A stretch of DNA of 34,390 bases, from contig NZ_BMQC01000024.1 in NCBI RefSeq assembly GCF_014647915.1, positions 1 through 34,390 on the forward strand, given 5' to 3'. Under the pieces are notes generated by a model, which was not told where the DNA came from, made no database searches, and saw nothing but the letters and a program-made list of their open reading frames with translations. The position numbers and the translations under genes are program-made. Shown piece by piece: positions 1-7,630 of the stretch (position 1 is the first letter of the stretch; the number at the start of each line of letters is the position of its first letter). Origin of the DNA: Pilimelia terevasa (GTDB taxonomy: Bacteria > Actinomycetota > Actinomycetes > Mycobacteriales > Micromonosporaceae).

Positions 1-2
1 TG

Positions 3-170
3 TCGTACTGGACGAAGAATTATCGGACGTCGATTGAGTCTGCTGATGTGGAGGCGACGTCGCGGGAGTACGCGTACTACGACCCGATCGACACGCTGCC
101 GCCGGCCGGCCAGCAGTGGTGGGCCGCCGAGCACCAGGCCCAGGTCCCTACCCCGCGGGTAGCGGAGTAG
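3..170 (+). CDS. 3' end of an unrecognised gene (partial)
   Basis: An open frame enters from the left edge and gives 55 residues before a TAG stop. The peptide is rich in Tyr, Trp and acidic residues (for example DPIDTLPPAGQQWW) and shows no motif I recognise. Its first half uses A/T-ending codons (aat, tat, att, tct, gct, gat) much more than the housekeeping genes in the window, which suggests acquired DNA. No start is visible, so the frame is supported only by being open and by its plausible composition. It could be the tail of a mobile-element or phage gene; I cannot assign it. Confidence 0.4.
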   Translation, partial: SYWTKNYRTSIESADVEATSREYAYYDPIDTLPPAGQQWWAAEHQAQVPTPRVAE

Positions 171-280
171 GGCACCTCCCGCCGGACCCTCCGCGCCCTG
201 GTGGGTGGGTGCGGACCGGTGGCGGTGGGGCGCCACCTCGTCCGGCGGCCGACGCGGATCCCCTCCGTGGTCGGGAAGTG

Positions 281-315
281 GATGGGCGGGTCGTCGGTGG
301 GGCGGCCCGCCCATC
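281..315 (-). terminator. Rho-independent-like hairpin after the lectin gene
   Basis: A perfect 10-bp inverted repeat (gatgggcggg at 281-290 and cccgcccatc at 306-315) with a 15-nt loop lies 18 nt past the lectin stop. No T-tract follows, which is common for actinomycete terminators. It could also end the gene entering from the left. Confidence 0.55.
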
Positions 316-332
316 GCCGTGTCGGCGACCGC

Positions 333-836
333 TCAGCGGCGGTCCCACTTCTGGTTGGCCCAGCCGTTGCAGTCCCACACCTGGATCCTGCTGCCGTTGT
401 GCGTGCCGCCGGCCACGTCCAGGTCCAGGCACCGCCCGTCGTGGCGGCTGACGACCGTACCGTCGCCGTGGGCCGTCCACTTCTGGTTGAGCCAGCCGTT
501 GCAGTCCCAGAGCTGGACCTTCGTGCCGTTGTGGGTGCCGCCGGCGATGTCCTCGTCGAGGCAGCGGCCGTCGTGCCGGCTGACGATGGTGCCGTCCGTG
601 CGGAAGTCCCAGCTCTGGTTGGCCCAGCCGTTGCACTGCCAACCCTGGATTCTGGTGCCGTTGTGGGTGGAGCCGGAGACGTCGGCGTCCATGCACCGGC
701 TGTCCTGGCGGCTGACCAGTGTCGCCACCCGGGGGGCGGCCGACGCCGGGGCGGGTGCCGCCAGGGTGAGGACGGCGAGCGGGCCGGCCAGCAGGACACC
801 GGCCGTCCTGAGCGGGTGGAGCGTACGGCGAAGCAT
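333..836 (-). CDS. Secreted ricin-type beta-trefoil lectin domain protein
   Basis: This 167-residue protein is a signal peptide plus one carbohydrate-binding module. Residues 1-34 form an Sec-type signal (RR, hydrophobic core, cleavage near ASAA). The rest is three near-identical 44-residue repeats, each with a Cys pair and the QxW hallmark (NQSW 73-76, NQKW 117-120, NQKW 161-164) of ricin B/CBM13 trefoils. Three repeats make exactly one trefoil. There is no catalytic domain; CBM13 modules are usually attached to glycoside hydrolases, so a free secreted lectin is less usual. The ATG is preceded by GGGAGG at good spacing. A weak -10-like TAGCAT reads on the minus strand at 935-930. The ligand is probably galactose- or xylan-like but cannot be fixed. 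Confidence 0.88.
   Translation of the reverse strand: MLRRTLHPLRTAGVLLAGPLAVLTLAAPAPASAAPRVATLVSRQDSRCMDADVSGSTHNGTRIQGWQCNGWANQSWDFRTDGTIVSRHDGRCLDEDIAGGTHNGTKVQLWDCNGWLNQKWTAHGDGTVVSRHDGRCLDLDVAGGTHNGSRIQVWDCNGWANQKWDRR
345..740 (-). repeat. Three tandem 132-bp coding repeats of the lectin
   Basis: Codons for residues 33-76, 77-120 and 121-164 form three head-to-tail 132-bp units at about 740-609, 608-477 and 476-345. The second and third are particularly alike at the DNA level (shared stretches around the RHDGRCLD and GGTHNG motifs), consistent with recent internal duplication or gene conversion. Confidence 0.7.
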
Positions 837-1100
837 GAGTGGACCTCCCAGAGGTGCGCCGTCGCGGGCGGGAAACGGTGCGCCGGCCGCGGGGCAGAGC
901 GCGGCCGGATTCCAGATCGGATGGTCGTCATGCTAGGAGCGCCGGTGCGGGTCGGGCGGGGATGCGCCGCTCTTTTTCGCGGGGCCGGCAATGAGAGATG
1001 TCGGACAAGGGCGACCGCTGCGCGGATCCCACGGCCGATCAGCCGCCGCCCGCGGGTGCGGACGACGGCCGATCGGGCCTGGCACGGCGGAGGTGCCCGG

Positions 1101-2471
1101 TCAGGCGGGGGTGCCGGCCGTACGGCGGCGCCGCACGGTGTAGAGCAGGCCGGAGCCGAGCGCCAGCAGCGCCACCGCGCCGCCCGCCAGGTACGGCAGC
1201 CGGTGGCTGCCGGTGACGGGCAGCCCGCCGCCGCCACCGCCGCCCGCGGCGGCCGCGATGAGGACCGCGATGTCCTGGCTCAGCGGCAGGCCGTTGAGGC
1301 CGATGCCGATCGCCCGGGCCGTGTGCTGTCCGATGTAGCCGGGGGGCAGCTTGGCGAGCAGGACCGCGATGCCGTTGTTGCCGGCGATGGCGGCGCCGAG
1401 GTAGACCGGGCTGGAGAACAGGTAGAAGTCCACCGAGCTGCCGGGCTGGTACCCGGTGGCGGTCAGCGTCACCGTCGAGCCGGGCTCGACGCTGGGCTTG
1501 TTGATCGCCAGGTCCTTGTTGTTCACCGCGGTCGGCGTGGCGCTGTTGCTGGCGGGGCTCGCCGCCGAGTCGCCCCGGTTCGAGGAGGCGACGACCTTGA
1601 ACGTGTACGCCGTGCCGTTGGTCAGGCCGCCGATGATGCACATCCGCTCGGACGCCTCGGTCTCGCACGTGGCGCCGCCGGGGTGCGCGGTGACCGTGTA
1701 CCCGGTGATCACCGAGCCGTTGGCGGCCGGGGCCGCCCAGCTCACCTTCACGGCGCTGTCCCCTGCCACGGCGGTCGGGGCGGCCGGCGTGGCCGGGGGC
1801 TGCGGCGTCGGGTCGATCGCCGCGCCGTTGCGGGTCGAGCTGGCGGTACCGGTGAAGCCCGAGCCGTTCTTCGCCGTCACCTGCACGGTCAGGACCGCGC
1901 TCTGGCCGGGGCTGAGCCCGGTGACGGTGACCAGGCCGTTGCTGTCGACCGTGGCCGCGCCGCCGTTGGTGGCGCTCACCACGTAGTCGTACCGGGTGGC
2001 GTCGTAGTCGGTGACGTCGACGGTGAACCCGTCGGCGGTGGGGGTCGCCGTGCTCAGCGTCGGCGCGACCGCGGCCGCCTCCAGCGCGGCGTTGGTGTAG
2101 CTGGAGCAGGCGGTGCCGCCGCCGGTGAGGCTGGCGTTGAACTGGACCGTCGCCGACTGGCCGGCGGTCAGCCCGGTGACGGTGGCGATGATCGGCTGCT
2201 GTCCGGTGGACCAGGTGGTGCCGCTCAGGCTGGCGGTGCCGTTGTTGGCCTGGGCGGTCATGTTCGAGGCAGTGGCGAAGCTCGACGTCACCTCGAAGGT
2301 GAAGCCCGTGGCGCCGCGCACCGGGTTGGCGTAGAGCAACCCGTGGCAGGCGAAGGCCGGGGAGGCGGTCGTCGTGACGACGACGGCCGAACCCATCAGG
2401 GCCATCACGCCACCGAGCAGCAGGCGGCCGGCGCGCCGTCCGACGCCTCGACCTCTCGACTGGGTCAGCAC
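1101..2471 (-). CDS. Surface protein: signal peptide, FN3 domain, LPVTG sortase signal
   Basis: A 456-residue exported wall protein. A signal peptide (Arg-rich start, long hydrophobic core, SPAFA cleavage site) precedes a beta-rich region with Thr/Ser repeats resembling DUF11/cadherin-like modules. A fibronectin type III domain follows (from PAAPTAVAGDSAVKVSW to the TAYTFKVVASSNRG region), then an Ig-like module. The C terminus is a complete sortase signal: eight-Gly linker, LPVTG, hydrophobic helix, RRRR tail. It is therefore expected to be covalently anchored to peptidoglycan; no sortase gene is in the window. I chose the GTG at 2471 because GGAG lies 5 nt upstream. An upstream GTG (2486) and an ATG (2537) lack that support. 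The ligand is unknown. Confidence 0.8.
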   Translation of the reverse strand: MLTQSRGRGVGRRAGRLLLGGVMALMGSAVVVTTTASPAFACHGLLYANPVRGATGFTFEVTSSFATASNMTAQANNGTASLSGTTWSTGQQPIIATVTGLTAGQSATVQFNASLTGGGTACSSYTNAALEAAAVAPTLSTATPTADGFTVDVTDYDATRYDYVVSATNGGAATVDSNGLVTVTGLSPGQSAVLTVQVTAKNGSGFTGTASSTRNGAAIDPTPQPPATPAAPTAVAGDSAVKVSWAAPAANGSVITGYTVTAHPGGATCETEASERMCIIGGLTNGTAYTFKVVASSNRGDSAASPASNSATPTAVNNKDLAINKPSVEPGSTVTLTATGYQPGSSVDFYLFSSPVYLGAAIAGNNGIAVLLAKLPPGYIGQHTARAIGIGLNGLPLSQDIAVLIAAAAGGGGGGGLPVTGSHRLPYLAGGAVALLALGSGLLYTVRRRRTAGTPA

Positions 2472-2664
2472 AGAGTCTCCATTCACAATGAATACGTAGA
2501 AATCCTCCCCAAATGTGCGTAACGATCTTAAGGCCAATTGGATCTTGGGCAGCGCGCACCACTATCGGGAATCTGCGGTGGTCACCAGGAATGGGCGACA
2601 GTCCGGAAGGGTGCGATTTCCTCGCCGTGGCAATTGCGCGCCAGTGGCCTCCGGGGCGCTACCT

Positions 2665-2703
2665 CGGGAGCCGGCGCGGCGCTGTGCCGGGAGCCGGCGC
2701 GGC
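2665..2703. repeat. 16-bp direct repeat upstream of nrdA
   Basis: cgggagccggcgcggc occurs at 2665-2680 and again exactly at 2688-2703. It is too GC-rich to be compelling as an operator and may be a small tandem duplication; no function is assigned. Confidence 0.6.
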
Positions 2704-2819
2704 CGCCCGCGGCGGGGTGTGCGGCGGCTCCGCGCGGCCGCCATCATGGCAGACCGCGCGTCGTCGCGTGGCCCCGGCCCCCGGCCGAGTGGCCGCCGAA
2801 ACTCCGACACGCCGACACG

Positions 2820-2862
2820 ACATGTTGGGTTGTGCTTATCGGGCGACACCCAGATATGGTGT
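2820..2862 (+). promoter_or_regulatory. Possible tandem NrdR boxes
   Basis: The segment from 2847 (cacccagatatggtgt) keeps the CAC/GTG arms and AT-rich core of the NrdR consensus (acaCwAtATaTwGtgt, recalled; about 10 of 16 positions), inside a wider gacacc-N7-ggtgtc palindrome. A poorer half-match (acatgttgggttgtgc) starts at 2820. NrdR normally binds paired boxes before rnr genes; the 27-bp spacing here is shorter than the usual roughly 31 bp, so this is tentative. The boxes lie about 235 bases before nrdA. Confidence 0.35.
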
Positions 2863-3096
2863 CCGTACGACTGAACCGCCGGCTTCACGCGGGGACGGCG
2901 GAGCATCACTATTCGTAGCGGACCGGTCCCGGCACGCGGCGGTGACGACACCGCGCGCGCCCGCGACCGGCGAGCGGTCCGAGTTTTCCGGCACGACGCA
3001 GGTCGGACGGCGCCAGAGGCAGCGCCGCCCGCCGATGACGCGTGCCCGGAGCACTCCGGCCGGTGCTCAGATGGCTGAAGGTGCGAGGAGGCAGGG

Positions 3097-5544
3097 TTGA
3101 CGGTCACCGACATGCGAACGGCGGTCACTTCGGCGGGTGTGCCCACCCAGGCCCGGAGTGCCGGTGACGGCGCCCCGGGCGCGGCGGACGTCCTGGCGGC
3201 GGTCCGGGCGCTCGCCGCCGACCTGGCGGACGTGGAGCCGCAGCGGGTCGTCGCCAAGGCCCTCGCGGGGCTGCCCGCGGGCGCCGGCCGCGCGGACCTA
3301 GACCGCCTGCTCATCCACACCGCCGCCGAACTGATCGGCGAGGAGCCGCAGTACTCCCGGCTCGCCGCCCGGCTGCTCGCCGCCGGCATCGACGAGGAGG
3401 TGCGGGCGCAGGGCGTCGGCAGCTTCACGGACTCGGTCGCGCTCGGCCACGCCGAGGGCCTGGTCGGCGACGCCGCGCTGGCCTTCGTCACCGCGCACGC
3501 CGCCCGGCTCGACGCGGCGGTCGACCCGGACAACAACCGCCGGTTCGAGTACTTCGGCCTGCGCACCGTCTACGACCGGTACCTGCTGCGGCACCCCGAG
3601 ACCCGCCAGGTCGTCGAGACCCCGCAGTACTGGCTGCTGCGGGTGGCCTGCGGCCTGTCCCGCACGCCCGAGGAGGCGGTCGGCTTCTATCGGCTGATGT
3701 CCTCGCTGGCCTACCTGCCGTCCTCGCCGACGCTGTTCAACTCCGGCACCCGGCACACCCAGATGTCCTCCTGCTACCTGGTGGACTCCCCGCGTGACGA
3801 GCTGGGCTCGATCTACGAGCGGTACGCCCAGGTCGCGCAGCTCAGCAAGTTCGCCGGCGGCATCGGCATCTCCTGGTCGCGGGTGCGCTCGCGGGGCGCG
3901 CTCATCCGCGGCACCAACGGCCACTCCAACGGCATCGTCCCGTGGCTGCGCACGCTGGACGCCAGCGTCGCCGCGGTCAACCAGGGCGGCCGGCGCAAGG
4001 GCGCGGCGTGCGTCTACCTGGAGCCGTGGCACCCGGACATCGAGGAGTTCCTCCAGCTCCGCGACAACACCGGCGAGGACGCCCGGCGCACCCACAACCT
4101 CAACCTGGCCAACTGGATCCCGGACGAGTTCATGCGCCGGGTGGACGCCGACGAGACGTGGTCGCTGATCGACCCCAACGAGATGCCCGAGCTGGTCGAC
4201 CTGTGGGGCGAGGAGTTCGACGCGGCGTACCGGCGGGCGGAGGCCGACGGGCGGTACGTGCGCCAGGTCAAGGCCCGCGACCTGTACGGCAAGATGATGC
4301 GCACGCTGGCCCAGACCGGCAACGGCTGGATGACGTTCAAGGACGCCTCCAACCGCACGTGCAACCAGACCGCGGCCGGCGACGTCGTCCACCTGTCCAA
4401 CCTGTGCACCGAGATCATCGAGGTGTGCAGCGACGGGGAGACCGCGGTCTGCAACCTCGGCTCGGTCAACCTGGCCCGGCACCTCGACGGCGACGCCGGG
4501 GTCGACTGGGAGAAGCTGCGCGAGACGGTGCGCACCGCGGTCACGTTCCTGGACCGCGTGATCGACATCAACTACTACCCGAGCGACCAGGCGGCGGCGT
4601 CCAACCCGCGCTGGCGCCCGGTGGGCCTCGGGCTGATGGGCCTCCAGGACGTCTTCTTCGCCCGGAAGCTGCCCTTCGACTCGCCCGAGGCCAAGGAGCT
4701 GTCCACGCGGATCTCCGAGGAGATCTACCTGACGGCGCTGGAGACCTCCTGCGACCTGGCCAAGGAGGCCGGGCCGCACCCCGCGTACCCGCAGACCCGG
4801 GCGGCGCAGGGCAAGCTCCAGCCGGACCTGTGGGGCGTCACTCCCACGCAGACTGCCCGGTGGGCGGCGCTGCGCGAGCGGGTCGGCGTGCACGGGCTGC
4901 GCAACTCGCTGCTCATCGCCATCGCGCCGACGGCCACCATCGCGTCGATCGCCGGCTGCTACGAGTGCATCGAGCCACAGGTGTCCAACCTGTTCAAGCG
5001 CGAGACGCTGTCCGGGGAGTTCCTCCAGATCAACAACGCGCTCGTCCAGGCGCTCAAGGCCCGCGGGCTGTGGACGGCCGAGGTCCGCGAGGAGATCAAG
5101 CGGTCCGAGGGCTCGGTGCAGGGCGTGGCCGCACTGCCGGCGGACGTCCGCGAGCTGTTCCGCACCGCGTGGGAGCTGCCGCAGCGGGCGCTGATCGACC
5201 TGGCGGCCGCGCGCTCGCCGTACATCGACCAGTCGCAGTCGCTGAACCTGTTCCTGGCCTCGCCGACCATCGGCAAGCTGTCCTCGATGTACCGGTACGC
5301 CTGGGCCAGCGGCCTGAAGACCACGTACTACCTGCGGTCGCGGCCGGCGACCCGGATCCAGCAGGCCACCGTCAGCGTGCCCGGCCAGCTCCAGCTCAAC
5401 GGCACCAGTCACGGGCTGGGCGGCGACCCGGAGATCGCCCCGCTGGTCGCGGTCGACGACGCCCTCATCCCGGCCGCCGCCGTCGACGCCGACGCCGTGG
5501 CCTGCTCCCTGGAGAACCCCGAGTCCTGCGAGGCATGTCAGTGA
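3097..5544 (+). CDS. nrdA: Class Ia ribonucleoside-diphosphate reductase, large (alpha) subunit
   Basis: NrdA reduces ribonucleoside diphosphates to deoxyribonucleotides with NrdB, the next gene. The 815-residue protein carries the catalytic set: C226 (SSCYLVDS) and C452 (AVCNLG), the redox pair; N435, C437 and E439 in NLCTEI, the thiyl-radical site; and a C-terminal CEAC (C811, C814) that re-reduces the active site. The first 90 residues are helical and look like an eroded ATP-cone without its usual VxKRxG start, so allosteric activity control may be weak or absent. TTG is chosen as start because GAGGAGG lies 5 nt upstream; an ATG at 3112 has no ribosome site. The nrdB start overlaps its stop, so the two are translationally coupled. 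NrdR control is possible. Confidence 0.95.
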   Translation: MTVTDMRTAVTSAGVPTQARSAGDGAPGAADVLAAVRALAADLADVEPQRVVAKALAGLPAGAGRADLDRLLIHTAAELIGEEPQYSRLAARLLAAGIDEEVRAQGVGSFTDSVALGHAEGLVGDAALAFVTAHAARLDAAVDPDNNRRFEYFGLRTVYDRYLLRHPETRQVVETPQYWLLRVACGLSRTPEEAVGFYRLMSSLAYLPSSPTLFNSGTRHTQMSSCYLVDSPRDELGSIYERYAQVAQLSKFAGGIGISWSRVRSRGALIRGTNGHSNGIVPWLRTLDASVAAVNQGGRRKGAACVYLEPWHPDIEEFLQLRDNTGEDARRTHNLNLANWIPDEFMRRVDADETWSLIDPNEMPELVDLWGEEFDAAYRRAEADGRYVRQVKARDLYGKMMRTLAQTGNGWMTFKDASNRTCNQTAAGDVVHLSNLCTEIIEVCSDGETAVCNLGSVNLARHLDGDAGVDWEKLRETVRTAVTFLDRVIDINYYPSDQAAASNPRWRPVGLGLMGLQDVFFARKLPFDSPEAKELSTRISEEIYLTALETSCDLAKEAGPHPAYPQTRAAQGKLQPDLWGVTPTQTARWAALRERVGVHGLRNSLLIAIAPTATIASIAGCYECIEPQVSNLFKRETLSGEFLQINNALVQALKARGLWTAEVREEIKRSEGSVQGVAALPADVRELFRTAWELPQRALIDLAAARSPYIDQSQSLNLFLASPTIGKLSSMYRYAWASGLKTTYYLRSRPATRIQQATVSVPGQLQLNGTSHGLGGDPEIAPLVAVDDALIPAAAVDADAVACSLENPESCEACQ

Positions 5545-6587
5545 CGACCACCACCGCACCCATTCCCCACCCGCGCGGCGGCGGCAGGCAACTGCTGCTC
5601 GACCCGGGCCTCGACCTGACCCTGCGGCCGATGCGCTACCCGCACTTCTTCGACCGGTACCGCGACGCGATCAAGAACACCTGGACCGTCGAGGAGGTCG
5701 ACCTGCACTCCGACCTCGCCGACCTGGCCAAGCTCACGCCCGCCGAGCAGCACATGGTCAGCCGGCTGGTGGCGTTCTTCGCCACCGGCGACACGATCGT
5801 CGCCAACAACCTGGTGCTCAACCTGTACCAGCACATCAACTCCCCGGAGGCGCGGCTGTACCTGTCGCGGCAGCTCTTCGAGGAGGCGGTGCACGTCCAG
5901 TTCTACCTGAACCTGCTGGACACCTACGTCCCCGGCGACGAGGACCGGGCGGCGGCGTTCTCGGCGATCGAGAACATCCCGTCGATCCGCCGCAAGGGCG
6001 AGTTCTGCTTCAAGTGGATCGACAAGGTCTTCGACATGCGGGAGCTGAAGACCGCCGACGACCGGCGCAAGTTCCTGCTGAACCTCATCTGCTTCGCCGC
6101 CTGCATCGAGGGGCTGTTCTTCTACGGGGCGTTCGCCTACGTGTACTTCCTGCGCTCGCGCGGGCTGCTGCACGGCCTGGCCTCGGGCACCAACTGGGTC
6201 TTCCGCGACGAGTCGATGCACATGGCCTTCGCCTTCGACGTGGTGGAGCAGGTGCGCCGCGAGGAGCCGGAACTGTTCGACGAGTCGATGGCGCAGCAGG
6301 TCCGCGACATGCTGCGCGAGGCCGTCGAGTGCGAGACGCAGTTCGCCGAGGACCTGCTGGAGACCGGCGTGTCGGGGCTGCCGATCGCGGACATGCGCCA
6401 GTACCTGGAGCACGTCGCCGACCGCCGGCTCGCGCAGTTGCACCTGGAGCCGATGTACGGCGCCAGCAACCCGTTCGCCTTCATGGAGTTGCAGGACGTC
6501 CAGGAGTTGAGCAACTTCTTCGAGCGCCGCGTCTCGTCGTACCAGGTCGGCGTCACCGGCGCCGTCACCTTCGACGACGACTTCTAG
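5541..6587 (+). CDS. nrdB: Class Ia ribonucleoside-diphosphate reductase, small (beta) subunit
   Basis: NrdB houses the diiron-tyrosyl radical cofactor that starts catalysis in NrdA. Numbered from the GTG at 5541, the ligands fall at D84, E115, H118, E190, E224 and H227, with the radical tyrosine Y122 in EEAVHVQFY. Four of these match Escherichia coli numbering. All radical residues are present, so this is a tyrosyl-radical enzyme and not a Phe-type class Ic. The 348-residue length is typical, and the C-terminal tail (TFDDDF) is the acidic/aromatic peptide that docks on NrdA. GTG 5541 forms a GTGA overlap with the nrdA stop and has GAGG 7 nt upstream; ATG 5535 is possible but only 1 nt from that site. 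Confidence 0.94.
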   Translation: MTTTTAPIPHPRGGGRQLLLDPGLDLTLRPMRYPHFFDRYRDAIKNTWTVEEVDLHSDLADLAKLTPAEQHMVSRLVAFFATGDTIVANNLVLNLYQHINSPEARLYLSRQLFEEAVHVQFYLNLLDTYVPGDEDRAAAFSAIENIPSIRRKGEFCFKWIDKVFDMRELKTADDRRKFLLNLICFAACIEGLFFYGAFAYVYFLRSRGLLHGLASGTNWVFRDESMHMAFAFDVVEQVRREEPELFDESMAQQVRDMLREAVECETQFAEDLLETGVSGLPIADMRQYLEHVADRRLAQLHLEPMYGASNPFAFMELQDVQELSNFFERRVSSYQVGVTGAVTFDDDF

Positions 6588-6617
6588 CAGGCGCCACTCC
6601 GCTCCCTCCGAGAGAAT

Positions 6618-6652
6618 GCGACCCGTCGCGCGCACCGCGCGTGACGGGTCGC
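6618..6652 (+). terminator. Strong hairpin terminator after nrdAB
   Basis: A 15-bp stem (gcgacccgtc paired with gacgggtcgc, extended inward by a G-U and four G-C pairs) with a 5-nt loop starts 31 nt after the nrdB stop. It lacks a clear U-tract. Confidence 0.75.
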
Positions 6653-6739
6653 GTCGCGGTTCAGGGGTCGATCCGACTGCGGGCACGTGGTGGTATCGGC
6701 CAAGGGAAACTTTCGCGGGCCGCCAACCGGAGGTCCATT

Positions 6740-6916
6740 TTGCTGCCCAAAGTTGAATGTCCCTCTCTGTATCGCACCGACCGCGACAGCTTTCTCGTTC
6801 AGGGGTGGGTGGTCACCGATCGGGATGCCCTAGCCACATTGGATGTACCGGAGGGCGAGGCCGTGGTGGAGAATCCGGCACGGATGTTGCCGCTCCTCAA
6901 GGCACAAGCCTGGTGA
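6740..6916 (+). CDS. Small conserved protein, first gene of a decayed three-gene cassette
   Basis: A 58-residue soluble protein starting at TTG with GGAGG 6 nt upstream. It aligns along its length with the 67-residue minus-strand product of 20772-20975: shared CPSL[YF]RTD, YLVQGWVV-like, D.L and ENPARM-type segments. No catalytic motif or membrane segment is present. The next reading frame begins at a GTG overlapping this stop (GTGA), as expected for an operon. This frame is intact although the two genes behind it are broken, so it may be an orphan. It is probably a small DUF of the kind often paired with XRE/DUF5753 regulators; no function is assigned. Confidence 0.6.
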   Translation: MLPKVECPSLYRTDRDSFLVQGWVVTDRDALATLDVPEGEAVVENPARMLPLLKAQAW

Positions 6917-7322
6917 AGGAACTGGACCGCCACGCGTTCCTAGACTGTCTGAACGGGATTCGCCTGTCGTGGGCTCACGTCGAGCTTCGCGATCCATACG
7001 GCGTGCCCGCGGATGTGGAGCAGGTCGAACGCTGGCGCCGGGGCGAGAGCACGCAGCCGGCGTACTACGCAGATTTCGTTCCGATGGTGGAAGGTCTGAC
7101 CCGCCGCGGGTGTCAGATCCGACGGGTGAAGGTCGTGTGTGAACCGCTGAACGACTACCACCGTTGGGCCTACCGGCCGCCGACTTCTATGTGTTGGACG
7201 ACGAAAAGTTGGTGTACCTGTTCTTCGACGGAAACGGCAGGGTGGTCAAGCGGATCATGATCGAAGACTGGGTGGGTCGCAGTAGTGGCGGACATCTTCA
7301 CGAACTTCTGGAGTCGGTCTGA
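6913..7322 (+). pseudogene. DUF6879-like gene broken by an internal deletion and frameshift
   Basis: From the GTG at 6913 the frame encodes a DUF6879-like protein (RDPYGVPADVEQVERWRRGE, then RRVKVVCEPLNDYHRWAY), closely similar to the intact gene at 20249-20779. At about 7170-7178 it jumps: the homologous continuation (ADFYVLDDEKLVYLFFDGNGR) is found in another frame and runs to a TGA at 7320-7322. Compared with the intact copy, about 26 codons, from just after NDYxRxxY to just before PAxDFY, are missing, and the deletion is not a multiple of three. The original frame reads a nonsense tail to 7260. The start overlaps the small upstream gene, as in the intact copy. Confidence 0.75.
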
Positions 7323-7330
7323 CGAGCACC

Positions 7331-7457
7331 ATGAGTACCAGGCCGGCTAAGGACCACGCCGACGGTCGGCTAGGACTGGGTATCCGGTTGAGGCGGATCC
7401 GCAAGGACGCTCGCCTCAATGCCCGTGAACTCGTCGACTGGTCAGGCATCCAGGTCG
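7331..7457 (+). pseudogene. 5' remnant of an XRE-family regulator
   Basis: ATG 7331, 8 nt after the broken DUF6879-like gene, starts MSTRPAKDHADGRLGLGIR-LRRIRKDARL, which matches the start of the intact XRE regulator of 19426-20265 (LGARLRRIRK, then LTGRALA). The resemblance stops inside the helix-turn-helix at about SGIQV (7441-7457). The frame then continues to 7795 with a sequence of poor coding character, antisense to two minus-strand genes. The sensor part and most of the DNA-binding domain are missing, so this is a fragment left by a rearrangement. Confidence 0.6.
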
Positions 7458-7630
7458 CTGATCCGCCGCGCGTAGTGTGCGCGGCGGTGGGTCAGCGTCA
7501 CGGCATGGGAACACGGCTCGGGTCGGCCACATCCGCAGCAGCCGCCCACGCCGGGGCGGTGCTGAGCGAGCAACCCGTCGATGACAGCGATCTGGTTTCT
7601 GGCGTAGTTGAGAAATTCTCGTACATTCAC
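7442..7630 (-). CDS. Small Cys-rich protein, coupled to its upstream neighbour
   Basis: A 62-residue protein with a helical N terminus and a cysteine cluster (GGCCGCGRPEPC) followed by a basic/aromatic segment ending RRISDLDA. The Cys spacing (CCxC, then C) could bind zinc or form disulphides, but the match is to no family I can name with certainty. It starts at a GTG overlapping the stop of the gene at 7627-7923 (GTGA), with GGAG 6 nt upstream, so the two are translated together. Its 3' end overlaps the XRE remnant on the other strand, placing the rearrangement junction right at its stop. Confidence 0.6.
   Translation of the reverse strand: MNVREFLNYARNQIAVIDGLLAQHRPGVGGCCGCGRPEPCSHAVTLTHRRAHYARRISDLDA

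Larger units (their letters stand above)
2472..3096. other. Long regulatory gap between the FN3 gene and nrdA
   Basis: About 620 bases with no convincing gene in either direction; the small frames here have poor codon bias and no ribosome site. It must hold divergent promoters for the surface protein and for nrdAB. Visible features are a palindrome resembling an NrdR box (2846-2863) and a 16-bp direct repeat (cgggagccggcgcggc at 2665-2680 and 2688-2703, 23-bp period). I looked for a cobalamin riboswitch, known before nrdABS in streptomycetes, and did not find the B12 box or the GGTG/AATCC core. Confidence 0.6.

Noticed and set aside
1000-1100. Terminator after the FN3 gene
   Set aside because: Only short or direct repeats (ggccgatc) are present; no hairpin of useful length.
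2540-3096. Cobalamin riboswitch before nrdA
   Set aside because: Searched for the B12 box and the GGTG/AATCC core as seen at 26519-26664. Nothing comparable is present on the plus strand.
3298-5559. Long minus-strand frame opposite nrdA
   Set aside because: It is the mirror of a GC-rich gene; nrdA has conserved residues, this has none.
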